64,000 nucleotides of DNA from Astrothelium macrocarpum. Its lineage: Eukaryota > Ascomycota > Dothideomycetes > Trypetheliales > Trypetheliaceae. This document shows, in pieces, positions 35,028 through 47,507 of the stretch. The notes under the pieces are model-generated. The model was not told where the DNA came from. It saw only the letters and a list, made by a program, of their open reading frames with translations, and made no database searches. A program made the translations under genes and the position numbers. The stretch lies in NCBI GenBank assembly GCA_021030915.1, contig JAGEMR010000057.1, positions 115,856 through 179,855 on the forward strand, read 5' to 3'. The stretch's first letter is position 1. The number at the start of each line of letters is the position of its first letter.

Positions 35028-37132
35028 ATGTCTTCTTCACCATTTCCCGGTAGATTACACCGGATCGTTAACATCTGCCTATTGCAGCTCTTAATTTCTG
35101 TGCAACTCCTTCTCGACTTTGCCGCATGCGACTTGAATAACTTTACTTCCCCCACCTTTTCCTTTCAAACGGTGAGTCTTTGTGAGATTCTTGTCTATTG
35201 CACGACGTTGCTAATTTACCCTGTACAGCGACCCGAAATTCACGCACCTATCGTGAACTTTGATCTCTTAAGACCAGAGCTTGTCACTCCCGGCTACATT
35301 TTCACTGCGCCGTACCGGAACGTAGATTCTGGTGTATACATATATGACAATTATGGGGTAACACAGCTGTTCAAAATGGTCAAGAGATGTAGCGCTAACA
35401 CTTGCCACAGAACCTCATATGGGGAAGCCCTGCCGATCATGGCCCGACTACTGCACATGCACCGCATGTATGCTTTTACAAGGGAAAGTCTCATCTTTGC
35501 TATTTCCGAGGACATCAACATCAGGGCTATTCGCGAGGGCATGGTGTGATAATGGACGAAAACTATCGGATTGTTAAAACGATAGAAAGCGCAGGAGATG
35601 GCGCCGTCTCCGACATGCATGAGTTTCGATTAGTGGGGGATGGTAGTTCAGCCCTGATGACTGTTTATCAACCTCGACAATATGATTTATCGGATTTCAA
35701 AATCAATGGGGGCATGGGATGGGTGGTGGACAGTGTATTCCAAGAGGTGGATGTTGAGACGGGGAAATTATTGTTTGAATGGCGATCTCTGGACCACATT
35801 GATCCTCAGTACAGCTACACCATGCCAGCAACGACAGACACCAGTGGTGATGGCCTTCAGCCCTGGTCTCCTTGGGATTATTTTCACATCAATTCGATTG
35901 ACAAGAACAAGGATGGAGACTATCTCATTTCCGGACGACATGTTGCCGCAATCTACAAAATCTCGGGCAAGAATGGCACAGTCTTATGGGAACTGCATGG
36001 CGCAAACCCGACCTTTAAAATGAACAACTTTCGATTCTCCAGCCAACATCATGCACGCTGGCACTTTGAAAATGAAACGCATACCTATCTTACCCTTTTC
36101 GACAATGGCAGCAATGGTCCAAACAAGACGAACGACTGGTCTCACGGTCTCATAGTGGTGATTGACCACGAACAACTCACCGCGACCATGGTTGCCGAAT
36201 ACGGTGCCCCAGACGCAGAAGGCGGCGTCTCTGCCGGTTCTCAAGGCAGCATGCAAATGCTACCCAACAACAACGTATTCATGGGATGGGGCGAGAAACC
36301 CTACTTCTCCGAGCACATGTCCAACGGGCTTCCCGTCATGTACGCCAAGATGGCCCTCCCAGAAGCCCAAGTCATGATCTACCGATGCTACAAATTCAAC
36401 TGGACCGGCTCCCCCATCACCAACCCATCCCTGTGGACCTTTTCACGCACCGGCGAGGACACAGGCAGCATGATCTTCTACGTCTCGTGGAACGGCGCGA
36501 CCGAAGTGCGCACCTGGAACTTCTTCGCCTCGGACAGCCCCAAGGGCCCCTGGGAGCCCGTGGCCAACACGCCGTGGTCGGGCTTCGAGACGCGCCTGCA
36601 CGTCAAGACATTCAAGCCGTGGTCGCTGGCGCAGGCGCTCGACGAGAACGGCCGCGTCCTCGGCGTCTCGTCGGTCGCCAAGACCTTCGTCCCCTCGCCC
36701 GCGCTCGCGCCCTACTGCTCCGACGACGCCTGCGGCACCGCCGCCCTTCCGCCGGACGACGAGAAGATCATCCAGGGCGGCATCGAGTTCCGCCCGCATG
36801 GTGCGAATTACTCGACGGGATACGATACGGCGAATTACTTCCCCATGCTTACGGAATCGGGGGAGGCGGACGAGGATGGCGGTGTGAGCCCGAGTGGTGT
36901 CAGCGTTGGCCAGCGTGTGGGCAGCTTGACGATGGTGATTGGATTTGCGGCGCTCATGGTCGGGCTGGTTGGGTGCTGTTTCTACAAGCATCGGGGGTTC
37001 CAGCTTGTCAATGGCTGGAGCGATAATCTACAGCATTTCTTTGCGCGGTGGGAAGAGGCATATTTGGGGAGTAGAGTGAGACAGGCGTTTCTGGGAAAGT
37101 ATGCTCAGGTGCCGCAGAGTGGTTCGCCGTGA
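35028..37132 (+). CDS. Arylsulfotransferase (ASST) domain protein, membrane anchored
   Basis: Secretory-pathway protein with a beta-propeller arylsulfotransferase-type domain. Exons 35028-35171, 35229-35357 and 35411-37132 join in frame to 664 residues (introns 57 and 53 bp). Residues about 10-35 form a hydrophobic signal sequence. The body starts at RPEIHAPIVNFDLLRPELVTPGYIF and shows blade motifs such as NLIWGS, GHGVIMDENYRIVKTI, MHEFRLVGDG, WSPWDYFHINSIDKNKDGDY, TVLWELHGANPTF and FSSQHHARW. Potential N-glycosylation sites include NKT and NYS. A single membrane helix near the end (SLTMVIGFAALMVGLVGCC) is followed by a short cytoplasmic tail. Bacterial ASST enzymes move sulfate between phenols without PAPS; whether the fungal proteins do so is not established. 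Confidence 0.9.
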
Positions 37133-38928
37133 GCCATTATAGTCAAAATGGTGGGTCTCCTTTTTTCAGAGGAGCGAGTTTTCCTTTTTGCTTAGCACGA
37201 TATGTCACCAAGAGCTGGATATTGGAGCAGCGGCTCTGGATTATTCTGCCTACTTGTATAGATCTCAGGAGGTGATTAACTACTACCCAGCATCTTCGGA
37301 GGGGGGGGCGTTTTGGAAGGGATGCATTTCTTCTTGGCATAGCTACTGTTTTTTCCGCATTGTTTCTGGCCAAGGCGGCTTCTTTCAGCGCTGACAATTT
37401 TGTCCGAGATACCTTCTGAACTGGCTACCTTGCTTTCTTTGCAGGGTAGCATGTCCAAAGTTCCGTGTACTCTATGCGCATGCATTTACATTTATTGTAC
37501 ATTAGGGAAAATGGATCACTGTGGATCCTCGAAAATTGAGCCGAACTCTTGGCAGTATCAGATCTATGTGATGCATGAACAGGTGCTCCGAGTGATTACC
37601 AAGCTTGACATTGGGAACGGTTGAGGTCGTATTTGGACAGGAAACTGTTTCTATTACGACATTTTGAGCATCTCCGCAAGCCTACCTTAACGTTTGTATG
37701 TGTGTCATGCTTGGCATTCATGCACAAAATCACCGAGTAGCACTAAGCGACTTCTTGCCTTTCTTTACTACTAAGCTTAGTCTGAACTCTTTTGGCCGAG
37801 CTTCGAACACGATGGTAATGCACAGACAATGCCAAGCCTTCAGCGACCCCAAGAAAATGAAAGTCAGTTGGCACGATTGAGGAGCACCGCAAGGGGCCAC
37901 GAGCGTGGTTTCGCGACATGGCGTCCTTCCTCCTTTGCGGTTCGGTTCAGACGGCTAACACTGGGATGGAGAAATGGGAGAATCGCATAGCAGATATCAG
38001 TACTTGGCAATTGGCGAATGATCGGTTGCACTTGACACCGCGGATCGGACGCTCGTCGCCCCCTCTGGCTGAAGCTGAAGCTGCACTTAGAGGGTTTAAA
38101 AGGCTTGGCGCCGCGTGTACCTGTTTCTGGGTTGAAAAAGTCTTGGCGCCGCGTGTACGTTTGTTGATCCGGCATGTCGCCGCAGATGCGCTGCGTTGTA
38201 TGGACAATTTCGCATTGCTGCGTCAGCATAGTGCGAATTTCTTCGCAAGTCTCCACTGCGCCTGAGGCATTGCCAAAGTTGACAGTCTGACAGGACACTC
38301 TGCGAGTTAACGCGTGTGGTTACGAATGAATTACGAGTAGGAACGATAGACGTCAGAAAGATGCTGCAGGTAGCAGCATGCATCGGGTGTGGCGCGATAG
38401 ATCTACCTATCCACTTATCCGCAAATTGCATCGTTTGCCAAGACCTCAATGTCTGATAGTGGGTCTCTGTAATTATGCCAAAACATTACCGTACCACTAT
38501 TACCTGTCCCCACCTTGATCAAGTGCATTGTAAGGCTCACTGGCAATCATCATGTACCTGACAGCCATTTAGCGTATTCGCGACTCTGGCTACAATTGAA
38601 CACCACCAATCTCGTCTCATCTCATCCGCCCCATTGTACAGGTGGTCGTGTTGCGGAAGCACCACCTTCAGAGCTCTACCAACAACCCCCAAACCCCATG
38701 ACGCTGTCGCTCTTTCATCTACTATAATCCAAACTGGATATCTTCTTGCAACAACGACCAATTTGGTCGCCAGTTGCATTCTCCACAGATTCTGGATTGC
38801 CAATAATATTCGTCGCGACAATTCCACACCATCTGAAACAAACCTCTAGACGAGCCTCTGACTAAAACTCTCCGCGCCCATCTCGTCCTCCACCACCACC
38901 CTCCTCTCCTCCCCCTCTCCCCCATATC
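37133..38928. other. 1.8-kb gene-free region
   Basis: No gene recognised. Holds a 17-bp direct repeat (38104-38158, listed separately). The last 45 bp before the transporter start are an almost pure C/T tract with CCA repeats, typical of a fungal leader. Confidence 0.5.
38104..38158 (+). repeat. 17-bp direct repeat
   Basis: CTTGGCGCCGCGTGTAC occurs at 38104-38120 and again at 38142-38158, with a period of 38 bp. Each copy contains the palindrome GGCGCC and a GCCAAG on the other strand. Confidence 0.85.
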
Positions 38929-41179
38929 ATGGGCTTCCACAGCCGCACCGTCTCCGGATCGCAAGTCTATGACGAAGGCCGCCGCCTCAGTCTGTCCGCG
39001 CGTTCCCCCCGCATCCCGCAGTCGCCGCCGACCTACGACAGCAGCGACCGCCGCACCCCCCTCACGCCCAGCTTCGGTCCTTCGTCGTCCACCACCCTCA
39101 TCTCGACACACACATCGCGCCCCATCCTCGCCATGGACCCGCCGCCGCCGCCGCGGCGCGCCCGCTACGCCGGCTCCGCTGCCGAGGGCCAGGCGTCCTG
39201 GCTCGGCATGCCCAACAAGGACCAGCTCGCCATCCTCATGCTGTCGCGCGTCGTCGACTTCTTCCAGCAGGCCAGCATCCAGACGTACATGGTGCACCAG
39301 CTCAAGAGCTACAGCCCGGCGCTGTCGGACTCGGCCATCTCGCATCAGGCGGGCGTGCTGCAGGGCGCCTTCACCGCCGCGCAGATTGTGACGTCGGTGT
39401 TGTGGGGACGGGCGGCGGATTCGGCATGGAGTGGGCGGAAGACGGTGTTGTTGATTGGGCTGGTGGGTACGGGGATTAGTTGTATTGGCGTGGGCTTCTC
39501 GACGACGTTTGCGCAGGCGGCGATGTGGAGGGTTTTGGGTGGGGGGATTAATGGGACGGTTGGGGCGGCGAGGACGATGCTGGCGGAGAGTGTGCCGAAG
39601 CAGTATCATTCGAGGGCGTTTTTGCTGCTACCGTTGGCATTCAATATTGCAAATATGATTGGACCTGGTAGGGCTGAAATCTTGGACTGACAATTCACAT
39701 GATGAGAGCTAATGGTATAATTAGTTCTCGGCAGTATGTTGGTCGATCCGGTAAACTCCTTTCCTCGATTTTTTGGGCCCAATTCACTGTTTGGCGGACC
39801 GGAGGGCGTACAATGGATGCTGAGGAATCCGTACGCACTTACAAACCTGATGAGTGGGATGTTGCAGTTCATCTGTGCAGGATTCGTATTCTTATATCTT
39901 CGAGAAACGCTCAAATCACGTGTCAATTTGCAGCAGCCGGATTTTCGAGATACGATCCAATCATTCATCCAAAGATGGACCCGAAAGACTGGGGGATGGA
40001 CGAGATCATCGTCACGGAGGCAAGTGAAAGGCGGACGCATGGGAGACGTGCAATCTCAAGGCCTACTAGAAAATTCGGATGAGGATTATGAGTTACCCGA
40101 AATGAACAGCAAGCATCAAAATGCAGCTCATTCTCAGTTGAGGAATGAAAAGCCTGTTCACCGTCTACCATTCAGCAAAATTTGGACTTCGAACGTTGTC
40201 TTCACTCTCCTCTCCACTGCCATTTTCGATTTCCATATGGGGTAAGAAATCCATGATATCCATTTACATAATACATTCAAAGACTAATCTTTACAGTGCC
40301 TTTGCATCCCTCTGGCTCCTTTTTCTCTCCACTCCACGCACCCTCCACTCGTCCAACCCTGATTACATCCCGGCTCCCATCGACGAGCCTGACCTCGGAT
40401 TTGACGACATAGGCCAAATGGAAGGCGATGACGGTGCCTTCGAAGCACCTCAGTTTGATAATCTGGACGGCAATAACCTCGACAACAACCATGACAATGC
40501 CCACCGCCTAATCCGCCGTAGCGCTCACGTCCTTGTCCGCCGTGCTCTTGGCATCAGCGCCGCCTCTCCCTCCTTTATGCAGCGCCGCGACAGCCCCATG
40601 GACTCCCCTCCCGTCGGCGGTCTTGCCTTCCCACCGCAAACCATCGGCATGGCCATGGCCAGCATCGGCGTCATCGGCGTGCTACTGCAAGTCCTCCTGT
40701 ACCCCAAGATCAACGCGCGCTACGGACTCATGCGCTGCTTCCGCGCAAGTCTCTTCCTCTTCCCACCCGCATACTTTCTCGCGCCCCTCGTCTCCCTGCT
40801 GCCGTCTGCTTCGCCCTCGCCCGCGCCCGCGTCGGGGTTCTTCATCTGGCTCGGCATCGCTGGTGTCGTGTTCTTGCAGGTCGCAGCTCGCACCTTCGCC
40901 CTCCCGGCTTCGATCATCCTGCTCAATAACAGCTCGCCGCATCCGTCGGTGCTGGGCACGATTCATGGGCTGGGACAAGGGGTGTCGGCGACGTTCCGGA
41001 CGCTGGGGCCCATGGCGGCTGGGTGGTGGTTTGGGATTGGGCTGGAGAAGGGGAGTGTGGGGTTTGCGTGGTGTGTGGTGAGTGCAATTAGTGTGGCGGG
41101 GTGTGTGGTGAGTTGGTGGGTGAGGAATGGGAGTGGGCATGAGATTTTGTTACCAGGAGAAGAGGGCCCGCAAGATTGA
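38929..41179 (+). CDS. Major facilitator superfamily transporter (ZIFL/YCR023C type)
   Basis: Twelve-helix MFS carrier similar to the fungal YCR023C and plant ZIFL group. Exons 38929-39667, 39725-40241 and 40297-41179 join in frame to 712 residues (introns 57 and 55 bp). A Ser/Pro-rich cytoplasmic N-terminus of about 95 residues precedes helix 1 (DQLAILMLSRVVDFFQQASI). The MFS signature A is WGRAADSAWSGRKTVLLIGL, followed by WRVLGGGINGTVGAARTMLA in helices 4-5. The central loop after helix 6 is long and charged, and a second acidic loop (PDYIPAPIDEPDLGFDDIG) precedes the C-terminal helices. The end is GFAWCVVSAISVAGCVVSWWV. The substrate is not known; family members move organic anions, drugs or metal chelators. 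Confidence 0.92.
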
Positions 41180-43730
41180 ATGGTGGGAAAGGGAAGTTAC
41201 TTGTGAATTGGATAATTGGGGAGAGTTGAACGAGAGGGATAGACAATGGTTGGCTTATGGCGTTATATTGAGCACATGCTCATGTGCTTGGACCTGCGCA
41301 TGGAAGCGCTGAGACTCTGGACGGTCACGATACCTTGGGGCATTGCGATTACATTGTAGCGTTTCTTTGCATGTGCATGGCGCGGTGTTTTTGTGGGAAA
41401 AGAGTACGCTGTGCTTGTATGCTACTGTAAAAATGGCGGCTGACATATCTTGAATACCTATGTGTGTGATAGAAAGGAATAAATTATTTTTGCATTTCGC
41501 CATCCCATGTCGTCTATTGAAAGGCAAAACAGTACATCTGCAGTCGTACTCGGTACTTCCGGCCTCTCCGTCCTACCGGGGCTCACCGAACCTGTTTTAG
41601 ACGATATGTATTGAAACTTGGTATCTTACGCCAGCCATGCATATTCCATGATCCTGACACCCGGAAAAGCTTCAGGGATTTGAGATGAATGCGTCGTCAT
41701 CAAACCAATCCTTCCCGGCACGTTTCTTCCGAGCCGTTGACCCAAAACACAAATTAGCGCCGACAAATTCCCCACTCTCCTTTCTGGGCTTTTCTCAGGT
41801 ACGCAGATACAAGCAATGAATATCAAGCCCTGGCTATTTTAGCAACGCCTAAGCGATGTGTTTGATTCGACGCGGGATATTGAGCATAACCCGGTTCACC
41901 CTACTAACAACCATAGGTCCATGGCGATCGCAACTTCAACTTTGTCGTCCAACTGCTGATACGCTCATGGCAAGGCCAGCCATATGTGGCGCATTTTGCA
42001 GAGCAAATTGGGCTGAACTAAATCTGGCAGTTTCCATCCCATTTCTCTTCTTTAGACAAACAACGTCATACGAGCTTATATCTAAGACAGCCAACGTCCT
42101 CTATATCATTCGACGACGTATTTGCGTCAAGAAAGGAACTGCCAAGACTCTATACCGGTGTTGATGTTGAGGACAGATTCTACAATTAAAAGAGGGCTAA
42201 GATCTCGTATCTTTGAAAATCAGACGGACCCTCATCTCAACAATGAGGATCTTCCACATATGTTGCGATCGACTTGCTGCATATGCTTGTTCGCTTCGTG
42301 GCTATAGACTTTGTTGAATAGGATCTCTATTCTAACAACCTACGAATGGATCTTTATGCTAGAACAAGGAGATAACCCCTGCAGAATAAGCGAACTCTTA
42401 TCACGCTCTGGCAAGTCAAGCGAGAACGTATGCTCTGATCCTTCCTCTACACGTGATGCATAATTTGATTAGAATGTGGAATTTCTTAAGCGTCCCTGCG
42501 TCAATGGCTTTGCAAGGGTTTGTCGACGCTCTCCATGGTGCCACGGTCCAGACAACGGTGAGTGACAAAATCTGTTTTAGGTATGCGAAGCGAATCCTAC
42601 GACCACAAGGGTAGCTATCCTACAGCAGGCAATGCTCACAGACCTATTTACTTTTGTAGTATACCACTCCTATATGCATGCATCCTCAAACACTGGATAG
42701 GCTTGGCGTGTGCATGCACTCATTTGACGTGCCTAAGTTGAAACATAGTTAAATTTCTCCATTGTGGAGATTTCAGTCTTGTTTCAAAATAAGCGTTTCA
42801 TTTCAAGGCGTCTAACCTTTCCGTTCCATGGACTATCAGCATGCACTACCGTCTTTTTATGCAAGATCAGGAAACCCCAGAATAAGCGCTCTCCGATGAA
42901 CCACTCTATTGAATTGGGAGATCGTGTCACTTTCATACGTACTTGCCTTGATCAAGTTTGCCGCTAGTGAAAGTTTGCATTCGGCATGAACGCCACAATC
43001 ACCACCAACATCCAACATCTCGATCATTGAAGGGCACTTTTGTGTCCAGGTTCGTGAGACGGCTTGGCATTACGACAGAGCACATTCTGCCCCCAATGAT
43101 ACCCAGCATGGTCGCGCTGGCCGTACTGGTCTTGTTTGGCCATTTCTCCGGTGGGCCAGCTCTACTGACAGTATCAAGGTAGGTCACTGGTATCAGATGA
43201 GATTATGTCGATCTGCGGAGCCGTTCGGCATTGCCAGAGCCGCCATGTAACTGTCGTCCGGGAACTGGTATGTGTCGTATCCGGATTGACAAGATTCAAG
43301 AAGAGTTCTTAGTATAGAACTTCCGCTATCATGGTCTTTGCTGGCCTGTAAACGCCAGAATGACACAGCTCGTCAACGCGTCTGAATAAGATCTATCTCC
43401 GCATGTCATGAGAGATAGTATAGCTTTTTAAATATCCATTGGATATAAGAAATGGATCACGCTAGTACTCCTACTGCCCGATGGCATGCAAGGATAGTGT
43501 AGGTAGTTGGATCCAAGTCCATATTGAAAAGGCTACAGGGCGTGACAAGCGCATGCTTTTGCATACCGAGATGCAAAGTTTCCATGATGAGAGAACCCAA
43601 TGGGTGAGAACAGCCAATCAAGAGCTTACTTTCGAATCGACCAACCGTCATCAGTTCAGCGGTTCTGCACTCAATGCTTGAGTTGTATTGCGTTGTGTGG
43701 GGATTCTGCGAAGTTTTTGAAAGCAAGTCC
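41180..43730. other. 2.5-kb convergent gene-free region
   Basis: Between the MFS gene and the NT-C2 gene, which face each other. Many short frames, none with a recognised domain or plausible exon chain. No RNA gene seen. Confidence 0.5.
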
Positions 43731-44938
43731 TCACCCATACGATGATATTGTCCAACTTCGTAAGTCTTCTCTCATTGCCAACTCATCAACCTCTTGTGCA
43801 GCTCTCCTCCGCTTCGTGTCTACCTCCGCCTTCAGATGATTGGCCTGTTGCTCAATACTACTTCTTCCACTTACTCCATCCGCACGACCAATTGACTTTT
43901 GCTTCTTGTGCTGGGCACGTAGTGATTTGAACGATTCTGCAAGACCTTTGCCCTTCTTGCTACTAACATCTGGTTTGCTCGAGCTACGTGAAAGACCCGA
44001 ATCGTCTTCACTGTGGTCCTCGCCGTCGCTGTATTCGCCAATAGGTAACTTGTCAAGTCGCGGTGTGTGAGGAGTAGAATGATCTTTGTCACCCCAGCCA
44101 TCGCCGCCGGCAAAAATATCCTCTATACATTCATCTGCTTTGAGTTCGCCCGGCTGTGCAGCCCAATACGCTGCCAGGGTGCGACGGTACATGTCTTGTA
44201 ATTCTCCCGTTTCTCTGGACTTGGAATTGAGTGATGGCATGTGGCCTGTAATATCATCGCTTTCTCCTTGTTGCTCTCCAGCCATAATGCCTGCGATACC
44301 TCCAAATACGGGTGCTCCCTTGAGTTGTGGGGTCGAGAAATTTCTATCACCCTCCAATTGCTTCATGAATATGCTAATCTTAAGCGTGCTGTTGATCTTG
44401 CTGTCTTGCATAAGATATCTCCTGCATATGCCGTCTTCTCCTTCATTCTCGCTTGGCTCGACGTATTCTGCTAGGTTTAGCTTGACGTTGCCTAGCAATA
44501 TGCGCTCGCCTCGCCCCCCTGAAGAGTATTCTTGTATGACCTCGAAGTGAATATCGGCATCTTGCATCATGCCATTCTTGTCTATGGTCATGCGTAGAGG
44601 AATTGTTTTTGCATATTCATAGGAAACCTTGTGATCTTTAATCATGCACTTATTCGTTCGACCACGATGTTCCGCGGCTGTAGAGTGCGGCAGATGCCAT
44701 TTGATGAGTGACGTGCCGGATACTAATGGGACATTGTTAAGGTCGATGATTCTGAGTTGAAGCTCAAATCGCGGCTAACAGAGACTTAACATGGACTTTG
44801 AGGAATAGATAAGTAGTTATAAGCTTACTCTCCTAGTCTTTGGAACTGTAATGTCTGTCAGCCCTTCAGAAATGAATGCGCGAGTCCACCTCCGCCGTAA
44901 ACTCTCCATGGGTTATCGAGCTCACCGAAAGCTTGCAT
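43731..44938 (-). CDS. NT-C2 (EEIG1/EHBP1 N-terminal C2) domain protein
   Basis: Minus-strand protein with the N-terminal C2 domain shared with EEIG1/FAM102 and EHBP1, which binds membranes. Exons 44938-44926 (13 nt), 44845-44829 (17 nt) and 44774-43731 join in frame to 357 residues; introns 80 and 54 bp. The spliced start reads MQAFVPKTRRPRFELQLRII, matching the usual start of fungal members and needing both tiny exons. Next come DLNNVPLVSGTSLIKWHLPH, AEHRGRTNKC, HKVSYEYAKTIPLRMTIDKN and the beta strands to LLGNVKLNLAEYVEPSE. The rest is Ser/Lys-rich and ends in a basic coiled coil. A role in membrane traffic is inferred from the domain. Divergent from TAD1, with 254 bp between start codons. 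Confidence 0.88.
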
Positions 44939-45192
44939 GTTGAGAGATCGAGCTTGCAGCAAGCAGATATGTCTTTGTTACATTCCGCAGTCTGCCGAGA
45001 GGAAGCTACAACCTACAAACTGCAAGGGACAGCTGATTGTCACTCAGTGATAAATACCTCAATGCGTGACGATGATGTCAGCCGATCACTCCGGGCTTTA
45101 GCACCAACCCAACGACCCTTTCCTCCTTTTTTAGCATAACTTTCAACTCACATTGTCGGTGAGAAGCCGAAGAGAGCAATGCATCAAAACCG

Positions 45193-46576
45193 ATGGTTCA
45201 TTGCATCGTGTCGCCGGATGACATTGCAGAGTGTGTTCTAGACGCGTTTGAGTGTCTTCCAGCAAAACGAAAGCCGCGGGAAAGAGATAGGGATTCGAGA
45301 GAATGGGTACCATTGAGTGGGATAGTTTTGTCGAAGAGTACGTATAAACAAATATTTCAACTGTTCAATACTGAGCGCATGTTTGAGAAAGACGATGATC
45401 CTTTACAATGCGTTGGTCTTGGGTAAGTTTTCCCTCAGGAGATATTCACTGTTATCTTGCCTAATTTACTTGTAGGACCGGCATGAAATGCCTACCCAAA
45501 ATCAAGCTATCTCAAGCTGATGGAAATGCACTCCACGATTGGCACGCCGAGGTTGTTGCCATTCGAGCCTTCAATCGCTTCTTGATCGACGAATGTACTA
45601 ATATTTTGGCTACCGGGCTCCAATCCTCCAAATACCTCCAGATGCGAAATCATGATGTTCAATCAGCTACAGAATACCAACCCTTTGAGATTATTCGCGA
45701 TGTTGGAATACACATGTATTGCTCAGAGGTGCCTTGTGGCGACGCCAGTATGGAACTTACTATGCAAGCACAAGACGACGCAACGCCATGGAAATCTCTC
45801 CCTGCAAACATCAACCTTGATAACACAGAAAATGGCAACCTACATGGACGAGGATACTTCTCAGCGCTAGGTGTCGTCAGGCGAAAGCCATGTAAGATTC
45901 AATCACAAAGGCGATGTTTTCGTGGCTTATCTGTCCATGTACAGCTCGGATCGATGCCCCAGCAACTCTTAGCAAGTCTTGCACTGACAAGCTTGCTCTG
46001 AAGCAATGCACTTCTCTACTATCCTCCTTGACCTCACTGGCCATTCATCCCGATCATGCCTACCTCTCGTCTCTCATAGTGCCTGCATCCCAGCACGTGT
46101 CTGTAGCCACTACCCGTGCTTTCGGTACTACAGGTAGAATGCAGAATCTCAAGTCTGATATATCATGGGTGGGAGGATATTCTTTCCGTCCATTCCGTGT
46201 TGGAACAACCACTCGTGAATTCACATATTCGAGGCGTAGCGTACTAAATCATCAAACACCAGTACCAAGCAATCTCAGTGCCGTATGGACGCCGAGCTGG
46301 CAGGAAACTTTGATAGGAGGTTGCCTACAGGGAAAGAAGATTGGAGATGTGAAAGGTGCAAGCAAAGTCTCCAGAAGAGGAACTTGGAATGCTATGGCGG
46401 AATTAGTGGCAAGAATCGGCATTCCAGCCCTGACAAAGGTGATTGCAGGAGGCACGTATAGTGCTGTCAAAAATGCTGAGATTTTGAGAAACAGAAAAGC
46501 AGTCAAGGACGATGCAACGAGGGAGGTTCTCAAGGGTTGGATAAAGAATGAGGGGGACGACAACTTCGAGCTGTGA
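45193..46576 (+). CDS. TAD1: tRNA-specific adenosine deaminase TAD1 (ADAT1)
   Basis: Converts A37 of tRNA-Ala to inosine. Exons 45193-45337, 45392-45422 (31 nt), 45476-45891 and 45945-46576 join in frame to 407 residues (introns 54, 53 and 53 bp). The zinc-binding deaminase core is DWHAEVVAIRAF (His ligand and catalytic Glu), PCGDASM and, across the third intron, LSKSCTDKLAL with the last Cys ligand. The adjoining WVPLSGIVLSK and DPLQCVGLGTGMKCLP segments and the C-terminal SAVWTPSWQETLIGGCLQGK, RIGIPALTKV block are typical of ADAT1-type enzymes. Length is normal. Confidence 0.95.
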
Positions 46577-47507
46577 ACAGCTTAGAAATGATTGCGCTAA
46601 TGAGGTGATGAAGGTTGGTGCGTTGGATTAGCAAAGACTTGCTTTATGGTATGGTCCTGTGATACCGAGCTTTCAAGATCTGAACACGACATTTATTTCC
46701 AACGGTACGCTCGTGGTTCCATCCCAGATTCCGGGAAAAGAAGCCAGCTCAATCTCCTATAATGCCTATCGCATGAAAAGGGGTGGTCTTTACAATCTGT
46801 GAACGCTTTGTGAATGTCAATGTAGACAAGAGATTTTGAGGAGCGATCGATTTGTATGATAATATGATTTATCAGAACAAAAGCCTTCGTAGGCTACCTT
46901 GAGAATACCATCAATGTACCGCTATCAAGGCGATGAACGGTACAAGATACTTGGGTCTTGGAGGAAGAAGCAGATACTAAGCATGAAAGAGACGAATATA
47001 GAATGCAGACCGATATGTCCATGAACAACCTTTAAGCGCGAGGCGTCAACCTTGCGAGTGCTACATTATCTCTCACAATAGAATCATTGTCAACACAATC
47101 AAGTTTCTTACTAGACATATCTGAGGTCGTTGAAAGTTTTCGTGGATAATTCAAAGGCTTGAGGTTAGTCTTAAGTATCAAAGGAGTAGAGGGCATTTCC
47201 ATCATATGTCAGGGGCCAAACTTTCCGATCACACCAATCGATATCTTTCAATCGCGAAGTCGGTCGGAACCGCTGAATCAACTCCCGCTAAAAGGCAATC
47301 AGCCGTACGACTAAAGATGCTACGCCGCCCTAACCACATGTCGGACCTAGCAGAGCGTCCGTTCCCCGACAGGAGGCTCCCTTATTTATCGAGCGATGTA
47401 TCCCAGTGCCTGTTACTGAAAATTGGTGGAAACATTTGGGGTCATTCCGACTGATCCTGTTGAAAAACAAGCGAAAACCACGGATCAAGTGATAATATAC
47501 GCTAAAA
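46577..47507. other. Intergenic between TAD1 and MCR1
   Basis: 930 bp holding the TAD1 3' flank and the MCR1 promoter. No gene recognised. Confidence 0.6.

Noticed and set aside
36286..37026. Long frames on both strands inside the ASST gene
   Set aside because: High GC there opens all frames. The ASST frame carries the recognisable domain and the C-terminal membrane helix.
38722..39609. A 295-codon minus-strand frame
   Set aside because: Antisense to the first exon of the MFS gene, rich in Arg and His, with no domain.
41180..43730. A hidden multi-exon gene in the convergent gap
   Set aside because: Short frames there could not be chained with splice sites into a protein with any recognisable motif.
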